Assembly: GCA_014655195.1 (NCBI GenBank)
Contig: BNBH01000019.1
Location: 63,163-127,162 of the forward strand
Reading direction: 5' to 3'
From: Streptomyces cellulosae
GTDB taxonomy: Bacteria > Actinomycetota > Actinomycetes > Streptomycetales > Streptomycetaceae
DNA: 64,000 bases
Notes under the pieces: model-generated
Database searches by the model: none
What the model saw: the letters and a program-made list of their open reading frames with translations, nothing else
What the model was told of the DNA's origin: nothing
Position numbers and translations under genes: made by a program
Shown here: positions 7,729-15,705 of the stretch, piece after piece
Layout of the letters: the number at the start of each line of letters is the position of its first letter
How positions within the stretch are numbered: the stretch's first letter is position 1

Positions 7729-9324
7729 TCAGGCGCGGCCGACGTCGACGAAGGACAGCCCGGTGGTGGGCAGCGGCTTGAACCCGGTCAGCGCGTCCTC
7801 ACGCCAGGCGGTGGGCAGCTTGCGGTGCAGGATCGGGTACAGGGCGGCCTCGTCGGCGACCGTGTCGGTGACCTGTGCCCACAGGGCCTTGCGCCTGGCC
7901 TCGTCCGGCTCCGCCGCGGCCCTGTCCAGCAGCGACTTGACCTTCTTGTAGGCGGGGGCGCCCGTCCAGCCGTAGCGGTTCTCCGGCCAGAAGCCGTAGT
8001 AGAACCACCGCAGCAGAAGGTCGGCGTCGTTGCCGAAGACGGACGGGTCGCCCGGCGCGGCCAGGGCCTCGAAATCACCCTTGTCGATCTTGGCGTACTG
8101 CGCGGCGGACTGCTGGATGTCGAGCCTGGCCTCGACGCCGACCGCGGCCCAGCTCTCCTTGATCAGCGGCGCGATGTCCTTGACCCAGCCGTTGTCGGTG
8201 AGCAGCAGTGTGAAGGAGAGCTTGCCCACCCCCGCGTCGGCGAGCAGCTTCCTGGCCTTGGCCGGGTCGTGGCCGTACACCGTGGCGGCCTTGCGGTAGT
8301 CGGGGTGCGTGGCCGGCACGTAGCCGGTGGCGGCCTCGGCGTTGCCCAGCAGGGCGGTGGAGATGATCTTCTCGGTGTCGAGCGCGTAGTGCAGGGCCTG
8401 GCGCACCCGCTTGTCGGCGAAGCGCTTGTCCCTTGTGTTGAACATCAGGAAGAGCAGGCCGAAGGACTGGACGGACTCCACCGTGTCCTTGCCCGTGATG
8501 CCCTTGACGTCGATGTAGGGCACGTCCTCGATGGCCTGGACGCGGCCGGACTTGAGCGCGCTGACCCGGGCGGACGGGTCGGAGATCAGGTGCCAGACCA
8601 TCTTCCTGGCCTTGGCGGGGTGCGGGCCGTTGTACTTGTCGTACGCCTCCATGACGATCTTGTCCTCGCGGACCGCCGACACGAAGCGGTAGGGACCCGA
8701 GCCGACCGGCTTGGCGTCGAAGGCCTTGGCGTCGGCGCCGGCGATCTTCTTCGGAACGATCCGCACCACGGATATCCGCGAGGGGAAGAGCGCGAAGGCG
8801 TACTTCAGCTTGAACTCGACCGTCGCCGGGTCGACCGCGGTCACCTGGTCGACGAAGGGCACGAACTGCGCCATGAGCGAGGCGTTCTTCGGGTCGAGAA
8901 CCCGCTCGAAGCTGAACACCACGTCCTCGGCGGTCACCGGCGAGCCGTCGTGGAAGGTGGCACCCTTGCGGAGGGTCGCCCGGTAGGTGGTCGCGTTGAT
9001 CTTCTTCGGCATCTCGGTGGCCAGCGTCGGACGGGCGACCAGCGTGGCCGGGTCGAGGTCCACCAGGCCCTCGAAGATGTGCATGTTGGCGGCGAACGGG
9101 GTCGCGCCGGAGGTGATCATGGGGTCGAAGCCCGTGGAGAGGGGGTAGGACAGGCCCGCCTCGATGGTGTCGGAGCCGCTGCCGGAGCCGTCGGAGCCGT
9201 CACCGGTGCTGCTCGGGCCGCCGCACGCGGAGAGGCCCGCCGTGATGGTGGTCGCCGCACCGAGGGCGCCGGTGTATCTCATGAAGGTGCGGCGGTCGAC
9301 GCCGGTTGCGCTGCGCGGCGTCAA
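7729..9324 (-). CDS. Extracellular solute-binding protein family 5 (SatA/SiaE-like), Tat-type lipoprotein
   Basis: 531 residues. The start is a TTG at 9324, chosen because AGGAGGG lies 5 nt before it. The N-terminus has a twin-arginine motif (DRRTFMRYT), a hydrophobic stretch and a lipobox LSAC, then a Gly/Ser-rich tether, so it is likely a lipoprotein on the outer face. The rest is an SBP_bac_5 fold: FDPMITSG, IFEGLVDLDP, KKGATFHDGSPVTAEDVVFSFERVLDP (with one residue difference at KG), GPYRFVS, and the DxxLRWFYYGFW region near the C-terminus. This family usually binds peptides, but SatA/SiaE of sialic acid importers also belong to it, and the flanking nan genes favour sialic acid. First gene of the leftward operon. 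Confidence 0.9.
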   Translation of the reverse strand: MTPRSATGVDRRTFMRYTGALGAATTITAGLSACGGPSSTGDGSDGSGSGSDTIEAGLSYPLSTGFDPMITSGATPFAANMHIFEGLVDLDPATLVARPTLATEMPKKINATTYRATLRKGATFHDGSPVTAEDVVFSFERVLDPKNASLMAQFVPFVDQVTAVDPATVEFKLKYAFALFPSRISVVRIVPKKIAGADAKAFDAKPVGSGPYRFVSAVREDKIVMEAYDKYNGPHPAKARKMVWHLISDPSARVSALKSGRVQAIEDVPYIDVKGITGKDTVESVQSFGLLFLMFNTRDKRFADKRVRQALHYALDTEKIISTALLGNAEAATGYVPATHPDYRKAATVYGHDPAKARKLLADAGVGKLSFTLLLTDNGWVKDIAPLIKESWAAVGVEARLDIQQSAAQYAKIDKGDFEALAAPGDPSVFGNDADLLLRWFYYGFWPENRYGWTGAPAYKKVKSLLDRAAAEPDEARRKALWAQVTDTVADEAALYPILHRKLPTAWREDALTGFKPLPTTGLSFVDVGRA

Positions 9325-9414
9325 GGAACCCTCCTGGCGGGAGTCAAAGACGGGCGAGGAAGCGGAATGGCTGATTCTGTACGACGGTCCGGCGTGAAAG
9401 GTCTCTCGCCGGAT

Positions 9415-9439
9415 GCATCAGACGTCTGATGTCTGATGC
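9415..9439. promoter_or_regulatory. Palindromic operator between transporter operon and GntR regulator
   Basis: Nine-base arms GCATCAGAC (9415-9423) and GTCTGATGC (9431-9439) are separated by 7 nt. Inside lies a second perfect palindrome CATCAGACGTCTGATG at 9416-9431. The core pattern CAGAC-N7-GTCTG recurs at 10371-10389 upstream of the esterase gene. The site lies 46 nt before the regulator's start and 91 nt before the binding-protein start, so it can serve both directions. Binding by the adjacent GntR/FCD protein is inferred. Confidence 0.75.
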
Positions 9440-9484
9440 TTGATAGCGTGGGAACGTAGCCGGGCAAGGGAGAGGGGTCAAGAG

Positions 9485-10237
9485 GTGGCGGTGGGACAAA
9501 GGGCGATTCGGGGTGCCGAACCGGAACCCAAGGCGGTGCGGCAGCCGTTGCGCCAGGAGGTCGTGGACGGGATCAAGTCGTACATCTTGCGCAACGAGCT
9601 ACGCCCCGGCGACCCGCTGCCGACCGAGCCCGCCCTGTGCGAGGCGCTCGGTGCCAGCCGATCCAGCGTGCGCGAGGCGATCAGGATTCTCACCGCGCTC
9701 GACATCGTCGAGGTGCGCCACGGGCACGGCACCTACGTAGGCCGGCTGAGTCTGTCCGCGCTGGTGGAGAGCCTGGCGTTCCGCGGGCTGCTCAGCCCGG
9801 ACGACGACTTCCAGGTGATGAGTGACCTCGTCGAGGTGCGCGAGCTGTTCGAGCGGGGCATGGCCGAGCGGCTCGTGGAGGCGCTCAGCGACGAGCAGAT
9901 CGACCGGCTGGCCGGGCTGGTCGACGAGATGCGCCGGGCCGGCGCCGGCGAGGGGCACGGCTTCGTCGAGGCCGACCGCGCCTTCCACACCCTCCTTCTC
10001 GCCCCGCTCGGCAACGACCTCATCGGCCAGCTGTCCACGGCCTTCTGGGATGTCTACGTCATTGTCGCCCCGCACCTCGACGTCTTCACGCACGAGCACG
10101 AGGCGGCCACCATCGCCAACCACCAGCGGATCGTGGATGCCGTCCGCGACCGCGATCCCGCCGAGTTCGCGGCGGCCCTGAGTGAGCACTACGAGCCCGT
10201 CCGGCAGCGCATCGCGGAGGCCCGGGCGCGCCGCTGA
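9485..10237 (+). CDS. GntR-family regulator, FadR/FCD type (NanR-like)
   Basis: 250 residues from a GTG at 9485 preceded by GAGAGGGG; a TTG at 9440 would run through the operator and a GTG at 9491 is also possible. Residues ~20-80 are the GntR winged helix: GIKSYILRNELRPGDPLPTEPALCEALGASRSSVREAIRIL. Residues ~95-235 are an all-helical FCD domain with metal/ligand His residues (FHTLL, HLDVFTHEHE, NHQRIVDAV). In Corynebacterium glutamicum and E. coli the NanR sialic acid regulators belong to this family. Its position between the divergent transporter operon and the nan genes, with matching palindromes on both sides, makes it the likely repressor, released by sialic acid or a catabolite. Ligand not shown. 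Confidence 0.88.
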   Translation: MAVGQRAIRGAEPEPKAVRQPLRQEVVDGIKSYILRNELRPGDPLPTEPALCEALGASRSSVREAIRILTALDIVEVRHGHGTYVGRLSLSALVESLAFRGLLSPDDDFQVMSDLVEVRELFERGMAERLVEALSDEQIDRLAGLVDEMRRAGAGEGHGFVEADRAFHTLLLAPLGNDLIGQLSTAFWDVYVIVAPHLDVFTHEHEAATIANHQRIVDAVRDRDPAEFAAALSEHYEPVRQRIAEARARR

Positions 10238-10332
10238 CCAGGCGTTTCCACGGTGGGGGCGGCTCCGGTCCAGGGGGCGCCCCCACCGCCGCGAGACAGG
10301 TCGTCCTCCAGTCCCGCGGCGGGAAGGGGAAC

Positions 10333-10361
10333 TTGACGGCCGACATCCCGGTCTCTAGATT
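10333..10361 (+). promoter_or_regulatory. Promoter of the esterase-sialidase-nan genes
   Basis: TTGACG (10333-10338) and TAGATT (10356-10361) with a 17-nt spacer fit the vegetative (HrdB-type) consensus well. Transcription would start near 10368, leaving an ~80-nt leader before the esterase ATG. The operator at 10371-10389 begins right after the predicted start, where a bound repressor would block initiation or escape. Confidence 0.65.
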
Positions 10362-10370
10362 CCCAACACA

Positions 10371-10389
10371 GCAGACATCAGACGTCTGC
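10371..10389. promoter_or_regulatory. Second operator, upstream of the esterase gene
   Basis: GCAGAC (10371-10376) and GTCTGC (10384-10389) flank a 7-nt spacer, and CAGACGTCTG is nested at 10379-10388. The spacing and the ATCAGACGTCTG core are the same as at 9415-9439, so one protein, most simply the GntR/FCD regulator, should bind both. Confidence 0.75.
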
Positions 10390-10448
10390 TCTTACCTTCT
10401 CCCGCAGCGCTGCGCCGCGCGCACGCCTCACCTCACCGGGGCCCCTCC

Positions 10449-11468
10449 ATGCCACTGACGGACCTCACCCTGGCCGAGTGCCTCGCGCTCCGCCCCGACC
10501 TCGACGAACCGGCCGACCTCGACGCGTTCTGGGACCGGACCCTGCGCACGGCCCGCGCGGCCGGCGGAACCCCGAGCTTCGTACGCGAGGACACGGGCCT
10601 CACCCAGGTGACCACCTACGACGTGACCGTGCCCGGCTTCGCGGGCGAACCCGTACGGGGCTGGCTGCACCTGCCCGCCGGGGCCGAGGGCCCGCTCGGC
10701 TGCGTCGTGGAGTTCCTCGGCTACGGACGCGGCCGCGGACTGCCGCACGAGCAGCTGATCTGGGCGAACGCCGGCTACGCCCACTTCATCATGGACACCC
10801 GCGGCCAGGGCTGGTCCACCGCGGGCGGCGACACCCCCGACACCGTGTCCCTCAACGGTGACGTCCCCGGCTTCCTGACCAGGGGCGTGGACAGTCCGGA
10901 GAACCACTACTACCGTCGCGTCCACACCGACGCCGTGCGCTTCACCGAGGCCGCCCGTGCCCACCCGGCCGTCGACCCGGACCGGGTCGTCGTCACCGGA
11001 CACAGCCAGGGCGGCGGCATCGCGCTCGCCGTCGCCGCACTCCTCCCCGGCCTCGCGGGCGTCATGCCCGACACCCCGTTCCTGTGCGACATCCGCCGCG
11101 GGGCACTCATCGCCGGCGCGCCGCCCTACACCGAGATCGCGGAGTACCTCAGCCTGCACCGCGACCGTGTCGAGACGGTGTTCACCACGCTGTCCTACGT
11201 CGACGCGGCCCTGCTGGCCGCCCGCGCCACCGCCCCGGCCCTGTTCTCCATCGCGATGATGGACGCCGTCTGCCCGCCCTCCACCTGCTTCGCCGCCTAC
11301 CACCTCTACGGCGGCGCCAAGGACCTGCGGGTCTACGAGTTCAACGGGCACGAGGGCGGCGCCGGACACCACCGGCGCGCACAACTCGCCTGGGTACGGG
11401 CGCTGTTCTCCACTTCCCGGCCCGCCGACCCCGGCGTCTCCACCCTGCACGATCCCCAGCTCGCCTGA
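10449..11468 (+). CDS. CE7-family acetyl esterase (acetylxylan esterase/cephalosporin-C deacetylase fold)
   Basis: 339 residues, no signal peptide, so cytosolic. It is an alpha/beta hydrolase of the AXE1/CE7 family: CVVEFLGYGRGRGLP, HFIMDTRGQGWST (conserved RGQ), GHSQGGGIA with nucleophile Ser186, MMDAVCPPST with Asp272, and GHEGG with His301. The triad spacing is that of known CE7 enzymes, which have length ~320. CE7 enzymes deacetylate small acetylated sugars. Placed first in a sialidase-nanAKE operon, a plausible job is removing O-acetyl groups from imported sialic acids; that is inference. The SD is weak. Transcribed from the promoter at 10333-10361. Confidence 0.88.
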   Translation: MPLTDLTLAECLALRPDLDEPADLDAFWDRTLRTARAAGGTPSFVREDTGLTQVTTYDVTVPGFAGEPVRGWLHLPAGAEGPLGCVVEFLGYGRGRGLPHEQLIWANAGYAHFIMDTRGQGWSTAGGDTPDTVSLNGDVPGFLTRGVDSPENHYYRRVHTDAVRFTEAARAHPAVDPDRVVVTGHSQGGGIALAVAALLPGLAGVMPDTPFLCDIRRGALIAGAPPYTEIAEYLSLHRDRVETVFTTLSYVDAALLAARATAPALFSIAMMDAVCPPSTCFAAYHLYGGAKDLRVYEFNGHEGGAGHHRRAQLAWVRALFSTSRPADPGVSTLHDPQLA

Positions 11469-11493
11469 CCCCTCACCGAGAAGAGGCACGTTC

Positions 11494-12975
11494 ATGCAGC
11501 GTAGAGCCACCCTCGCCGTCACCACCGCGAGCGCCGCCCTGGCCCTCCTGGCCGGCGGCACCCCCGCCGCCCACCCGGCCACGCAGGCCGCCCCCGCCCC
11601 GGGCACGCTCGTCTCGCAGGACATCGCCACCGCCGGCACCGGTTCGCCGTACTACCGCATCCCCGCCCTGACCCGCACCACGAAGGGCACCCTGCTCGCC
11701 GCCTACGACGCCCGCCCCACCCTCGGTGACCTGCCCGGCAACCTCGGCGTGGTACTGCGCCGGAGCACCGACGGCGGCGCCACCTGGCAGGCCCAGCAGG
11801 TCGTCCGCAAGGAGGCCGCGCCCAAGGGCTTCGGCGACCCCAGCCTCCTCGTCGACCGCGAGACCGGCCGCGTCTTCGTCTTCTACGCCGCCTCCGTCAA
11901 CCAGGGCTTCTTCGGCTCGGCCACCGGCAACGACGAGAGCGACCCGAACGTCCTCCAGGCCGACTACAGCTACTCCGACGACGACGGCCTGACCTGGACG
12001 CACGAGCGGATCACCGCCGAGATCAAGAACCCGGCCTGGGCGGGCATGTTCGCCGCCTCCGGCGAGGGCATCCAGGTGCGCAACGGCACCTACAAGGGCC
12101 GCCTGATCCAGCAGTACGCCATCCGCAACAACGGCGCCAACTACGCGGTCAGCGCCTACAGCGACGACCACGGCGCCACCTGGCGGATGGGCACGCCCGT
12201 CGGACCCGGCGGCGACGAGAACAAGACCGTCGAACTGTCCGACGGCCGCATCATGCTCAACAACCGCTCCGCCCCCTACCGCACGGTCGCCTACTCCTCC
12301 GACGGCGGCGTCACCTACACGCCGTTCCAGCAGGACAAGGAGCTGCCCGACCCCGCCAACAACGGCTCCGTCGCCCGCTTCGCACCCGACGTGCCGGCCA
12401 CCCATCCCCGGGCCCAGTGGCTGATGTTCAGCAACACGGCGACCACCAGCAGCCGCAGCAACCTCACCGTCCGCCTGTCCTGCGACAACGGGCAGAACTG
12501 GCCGGTCCGCAAGACGGTGGAGTCCGGCGCCGCCGCCTACTCCACCCTCACCCCGCTCGGCAGCGGCACGGCGGGCAACGACCGGGTGGGCCTGCTCTGG
12601 GAACGCGCCAACTACCAGCACATCACCTACTCCTCCTTCGACGTGCAGTGGCTCGGCGGCGTGTGCGCGCCCGTCACCGTCACCCCGCCCGTGTCCCTGC
12701 CCGCCGGGAGGACCACCGAGGTGACCGTCCGCGTCGTCAGCCAGAACGACAGGGACCTGCCCCCCGGCTCGGTCTCGCTGACCCTGCCGTCCGGCTGGAG
12801 CGCCCCCACGGTCACCGTGCCCGCGCTCAAGCCCGGCCAGGGCGCCAACATGAAGATCCCCGTCACCGTCCCGGCGAACGCCACCGCGGGCGCCGCGCCG
12901 ACGACCGCGGCCTACCTCGTCCGCGGCAGCCAGCGGTCCTACGGTGACGGCACCCTCACCGTGACCACGTCCTGA
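11494..12975 (+). CDS. nanH: Secreted exo-alpha-sialidase (GH33) with C-terminal NEW3-like domain
   Basis: 493 residues; ATG with AAGAGG at 7 nt; Ala-rich Sec signal peptide (~1-30). The catalytic six-bladed propeller (~45-375) shows YYRIP with Arg55 of the arginine triad, the general-acid Asp72 in AAYDARP, five Asp boxes (STDGGATW, SDDDGLTW, SDDHGATW, SSDGGVTY, CDNGQNW), the probable nucleophile Tyr349 (AAYSTLTPL) and Glu370 (LLWERANY). Residues ~390-490 form a beta-sandwich resembling NEW3 (alpha-galactosidase-associated) domains, common in actinomycete glycosidases. The enzyme would free terminal sialic acids from glycoconjugates outside the cell, feeding the transporter and nan enzymes encoded beside it. 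It starts 25 nt after the esterase. Confidence 0.93.
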   Translation: MQRRATLAVTTASAALALLAGGTPAAHPATQAAPAPGTLVSQDIATAGTGSPYYRIPALTRTTKGTLLAAYDARPTLGDLPGNLGVVLRRSTDGGATWQAQQVVRKEAAPKGFGDPSLLVDRETGRVFVFYAASVNQGFFGSATGNDESDPNVLQADYSYSDDDGLTWTHERITAEIKNPAWAGMFAASGEGIQVRNGTYKGRLIQQYAIRNNGANYAVSAYSDDHGATWRMGTPVGPGGDENKTVELSDGRIMLNNRSAPYRTVAYSSDGGVTYTPFQQDKELPDPANNGSVARFAPDVPATHPRAQWLMFSNTATTSSRSNLTVRLSCDNGQNWPVRKTVESGAAAYSTLTPLGSGTAGNDRVGLLWERANYQHITYSSFDVQWLGGVCAPVTVTPPVSLPAGRTTEVTVRVVSQNDRDLPPGSVSLTLPSGWSAPTVTVPALKPGQGANMKIPVTVPANATAGAAPTTAAYLVRGSQRSYGDGTLTVTTS

Positions 12976-12982
12976 CCCCGGC

Positions 12983-13026
12983 GCCCCCGGCCCGCCCGCA
13001 CGCCAGGCGGCGGGCGGCCCGGGGGC
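12983..13026. other. Large stem-loop between sialidase and nanA
   Basis: Arms 12983-12999 and 13010-13026 pair over 17 positions with one central C-C mismatch, around a 10-nt loop. No U-tract follows. It sits between the exported enzyme and the cytosolic catabolic genes and could act as a partial terminator or a stabilising 3' end for the sialidase message. The lyase gene has its own good SD (AGGAGACACCC), so re-initiation is not a problem. Confidence 0.6.
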
Positions 13027-13062
13027 TCCCGTACCACCATCCGCACAGCCCAGGAGACACCC

Positions 13063-14022
13063 ATGTCCTCGTCCCAGCCCCTCCGCGGCGTCGTACCGCC
13101 CGTCTGCACCCCCCTGGATGCGTCGGGTGAGGTCGACACCGCCTCGCTCACCCGGCACGTGGAGCACCTCGTCAGCGGGGGAGTGCACGGACTGTTCGCC
13201 CTGGGCTCCAGCAGCGAGGTCGCCTTCCTCACCGACCGGCAGCGGGAGACGGTCCTGCGCACGGTCGTCGAGGCCGTCGCCGGCCGGGTCCCCGTGCTCG
13301 CCGGCGTCATCGACATGACCACCCCCCGCGTCCTCGTCCACGCGGAGGCAGCCCGCGAGGCCGGCGCCGACGCCCTGGTCGCGACCGCGCCCTTCTACGC
13401 CCGCACCCACCCCGTGGAGATCGCGCACCACTTCCGCGCCCTGCGCGCCCGCGTCGACCTGCCCCTGTACGCCTACGACCTCCCGGTCTCCGTGCACAGC
13501 AAGCTCTCCGTCGCCCTGGTCCGCGAACTCGCCGAGGACGGCACGCTGGCCGGCCTGAAGGACAGCAGCGGCGACGAGGGCGGACTGCGCCGGCTGATCG
13601 TCGCCCTCGGCGGGCGTCTCGGCCGCGCCACCGGCCCCGCGCCCGGCTTCAGCATCCTCACCGGCTCCGAACTCACCGTCGACGCCGCCCTGCTGGCGGG
13701 TGCCGACGGCGTCGTCCCGGGCCTCGGCAACGTCGACCCCGCCGGGTACGTGCGCCTTTACGACGCCGTGCGCGCCGGGGACCTCGGCAGCGCCGTCGAG
13801 GAACAGGAGCGGCTCGTCGAACTGTTCGGCATGGTCGACGCGGGGCCGGAGAGCGAGATGGGCCGCAACTCCTCGGCCATCGGCGCCTTCAAGCACGCCC
13901 TGCGTCTGCTCGGGGTGTTCGCCGAGGGCACCACCGCCGCCCCGCAGGTCCAGCTGGGCGACGCGTCGGTCTCCCTGGTCGAGGAGCGGCTGCGCGGCGC
14001 CGGCCTGCTGCCGGTCCGATGA
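13063..14022 (+). CDS. nanA: N-acetylneuraminate lyase (DHDPS/NAL family)
   Basis: 319 residues, ATG with AGGAG. A (beta/alpha)8 aldolase of the dihydrodipicolinate synthase/NAL family: the LGSSSEVAFLT loop (47-57), Tyr138 in YAYDLP and the Schiff-base Lys166 in GLKDSSGD. Positions 138 and 166 differ by one from Tyr137 and Lys165 of E. coli NanA. It would split N-acetylneuraminate into ManNAc and pyruvate in the cytosol. DHDPS-like proteins are functionally diverse, but the sialidase before it and the NanK/NanE genes directly after it make the lyase call strong. The stop overlaps the next start (ATGA). Confidence 0.88.
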   Translation: MSSSQPLRGVVPPVCTPLDASGEVDTASLTRHVEHLVSGGVHGLFALGSSSEVAFLTDRQRETVLRTVVEAVAGRVPVLAGVIDMTTPRVLVHAEAAREAGADALVATAPFYARTHPVEIAHHFRALRARVDLPLYAYDLPVSVHSKLSVALVRELAEDGTLAGLKDSSGDEGGLRRLIVALGGRLGRATGPAPGFSILTGSELTVDAALLAGADGVVPGLGNVDPAGYVRLYDAVRAGDLGSAVEEQERLVELFGMVDAGPESEMGRNSSAIGAFKHALRLLGVFAEGTTAAPQVQLGDASVSLVEERLRGAGLLPVR

Positions 14023-14978
14023 CGGCACATCGGCCGCACGACGCCCCGGTGATCGGCCTCGACCTGGGGGGCACGAAGATCGCCGCCGCCCTGGTCGCCC
14101 CCGACGGGACCGTCCTGGCCCGCCACTCCCTGCCCACCCCCGCGACCGAGGGGGCCGAGGCGGTCCTCGACGCGCTCGCGGTGGCCGCCCGCGCGGTCCG
14201 CTCGTCCGACGCCACGGCGGTCGGGGTCGCCGCCGCCGGAGTCATCGACCCGGTCACCGGGACCGTCACCAGCGCCACCGACACCCTCCGCGGCTGGGCC
14301 GGCACCGCCCTGGCGACCGGACTCGCCGCCCGCACCGGCCTCCCCGTCGCCTGCGACAACGACGTGCGCGCGGCGGCGGCGACGGAACTGGCCGGACCCG
14401 CGGGACAGCGGGCGTCCGTGCTGCTCTATGCCGCCGTCGGCACCGGCGTGGGCGGCGCCGTCGCCGTGGACGGGCGCGTGCTGCACGGGGCGGCCGGGGT
14501 CGCCGGGCACCTCGGGCATCTGCCGAGCCCCGAGGCCGAGGGACTGCCCTGCACCTGCGGCGCCTCCGGCCACCTCGAGGCGATCGCCGCGGGCCCCGGC
14601 ATCACCGCCCACTACACGCGGATGAGCGGAGCCCCGGCAGACCGCCTGGAGACCGTCGCCGCCCGCGCGGCCCAGGCCGAGCCGCACGCCACCGCCGCCG
14701 TCGTCCTCGGCGCCCGCGCCGCCGGACGCGCCCTGGGCGGTCTCGCCAACGCGCTCGGCGCCGACCGCGTGGTCCTCGCCGGCGGCGTGCCCCGCATCGG
14801 CGCCCTGTACCTGGACGCCCTGCACGCGGCCTTCGCCGCCGAACTCATGCCGCCCCTGCGGTCGTTGCGTCCCGTGTCACCGCGCGGCGGACCCGACACC
14901 GCGGTCCTCGGCGCGGCCGCGCTCACCTCGACCCTGCCCCTGCACCACCCCGACCGCACCACCGGAGCACGCCGATGA
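14019..14978 (+). CDS. nanK: N-acetylmannosamine kinase (ROK family)
   Basis: 319 residues. The ROK phosphate motif GLDLGGTKIAAALVAPDG opens the protein, followed by AVGTGVGGAV. The segment VAGHLGH matches the AGHIGH of E. coli NanK rather than the ExGH of glucokinase-type ROK proteins, which supports ManNAc as substrate. The zinc motif is CTCGASGHLE: the third Cys of the usual CxCGxxGCxE is replaced by His, which can still bind metal. It would make ManNAc-6-P. ATGA overlaps join it to nanA before and nanE after, so translation is probably coupled. Confidence 0.87.
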   Translation: MTAHRPHDAPVIGLDLGGTKIAAALVAPDGTVLARHSLPTPATEGAEAVLDALAVAARAVRSSDATAVGVAAAGVIDPVTGTVTSATDTLRGWAGTALATGLAARTGLPVACDNDVRAAAATELAGPAGQRASVLLYAAVGTGVGGAVAVDGRVLHGAAGVAGHLGHLPSPEAEGLPCTCGASGHLEAIAAGPGITAHYTRMSGAPADRLETVAARAAQAEPHATAAVVLGARAAGRALGGLANALGADRVVLAGGVPRIGALYLDALHAAFAAELMPPLRSLRPVSPRGGPDTAVLGAAALTSTLPLHHPDRTTGARR

Positions 14979-15667
14979 CCCTGCCCCTCGCCGACGCCCT
15001 CAAGGGCCGCCTGATCGTCTCCTGCCAGGCCCCGCCCGGCGACCCCATGCGGCACACCGACACGCTCGTCCGCATGACGCTCTCCGCCCGGGCCGGCGGC
15101 GCGGCGGCCGTACGCGTCAACGACCCGGAGGTCGTCGCCGCCGCCGTCGCGGCCGTGGACCTCCCGGTGATCGGGCTGTGGAAGGACGGCGACAGCGGCG
15201 TGTTCATCACCCCGACCGTGCGGCACGCGCTGGCCCTCGTGGACGCCGGGGCCGCAGTCGTCGCCGCCGACGCCACCGCCCGGCCCCGCCCCGACGGGAG
15301 CACGTTCGCCGACCTCGTGGAGGCCGTGCACGAGGCGGGCGCCCTGGTCATGGCCGACGTGTCCACCTTCGACGAGGGCCGTGAGGCGGCCGAGCAGGGC
15401 GCCGACCTCGTGGGCACGACCCTCTCCGGCTATGTGCCCGGCTCGCCCGTCCAGTCCGCGCCGGACCTCGCCCTGGTCGCGGACCTGGCCGCCGCGCTCA
15501 CCGTCCCGGTGATCGCCGAGGGCCGGGTCGCGACGCCGGCACAGGCCGCCGAGGCGCTGGCGGCGGGTGCGCACAGCGTCGTCGTGGGAACCGCCATCAC
15601 CGCGCCGACCGCCCTGACGGCGGCGTTCGTGGCCGGCCTCGACGGCCGGGGGGACACGGTGGGGTGA
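14975..15667 (+). CDS. nanE: N-acetylmannosamine-6-phosphate 2-epimerase
   Basis: 230 residues from an ATG overlapping the nanK stop (ATGA). A NanE-type TIM barrel: GRLIVSCQAPPGDP, RVNDPE, LPVIGLWK with the catalytic Lys, AADATARPRP, LVMADVST, the DLVGTTLSGY hallmark and VIAEGRVATPAQAAEAL. It converts ManNAc-6-P to GlcNAc-6-P, which then needs NagA and NagB, not encoded in this window. As the last gene of the operon it is followed by an imperfect hairpin shared with the convergent GH84 gene. Confidence 0.93.
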   Translation: MTLPLADALKGRLIVSCQAPPGDPMRHTDTLVRMTLSARAGGAAAVRVNDPEVVAAAVAAVDLPVIGLWKDGDSGVFITPTVRHALALVDAGAAVVAADATARPRPDGSTFADLVEAVHEAGALVMADVSTFDEGREAAEQGADLVGTTLSGYVPGSPVQSAPDLALVADLAAALTVPVIAEGRVATPAQAAEALAAGAHSVVVGTAITAPTALTAAFVAGLDGRGDTVG

Positions 15668-15701
15668 GGAGGCCGCCGCCCAGGACGGCAGCCTCCCTCA
15701 C
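15664..15701. terminator. Bidirectional hairpin between nanE and GH84
   Basis: GTGAGGAGGC at 15664-15673 pairs with GCCTCCCTCAC at 15691-15701 with one bulge, and inner CCG/CGG pairs extend it. It spans the nanE stop codon and lies in the 38-nt gap between convergent genes. A transcription end for both strands is likely, though no U-tract is present. Confidence 0.5.
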
Positions 15702-15705
15702 TCCA

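Noticed and set aside
10345..10362. GGTCTCTAGATTCC as a dre (DasR) site in the nan promoter
   Set aside because: Only a partial match without the GGTCTAGACC palindrome; the TAGATT part is better read as a -10 hexamer.
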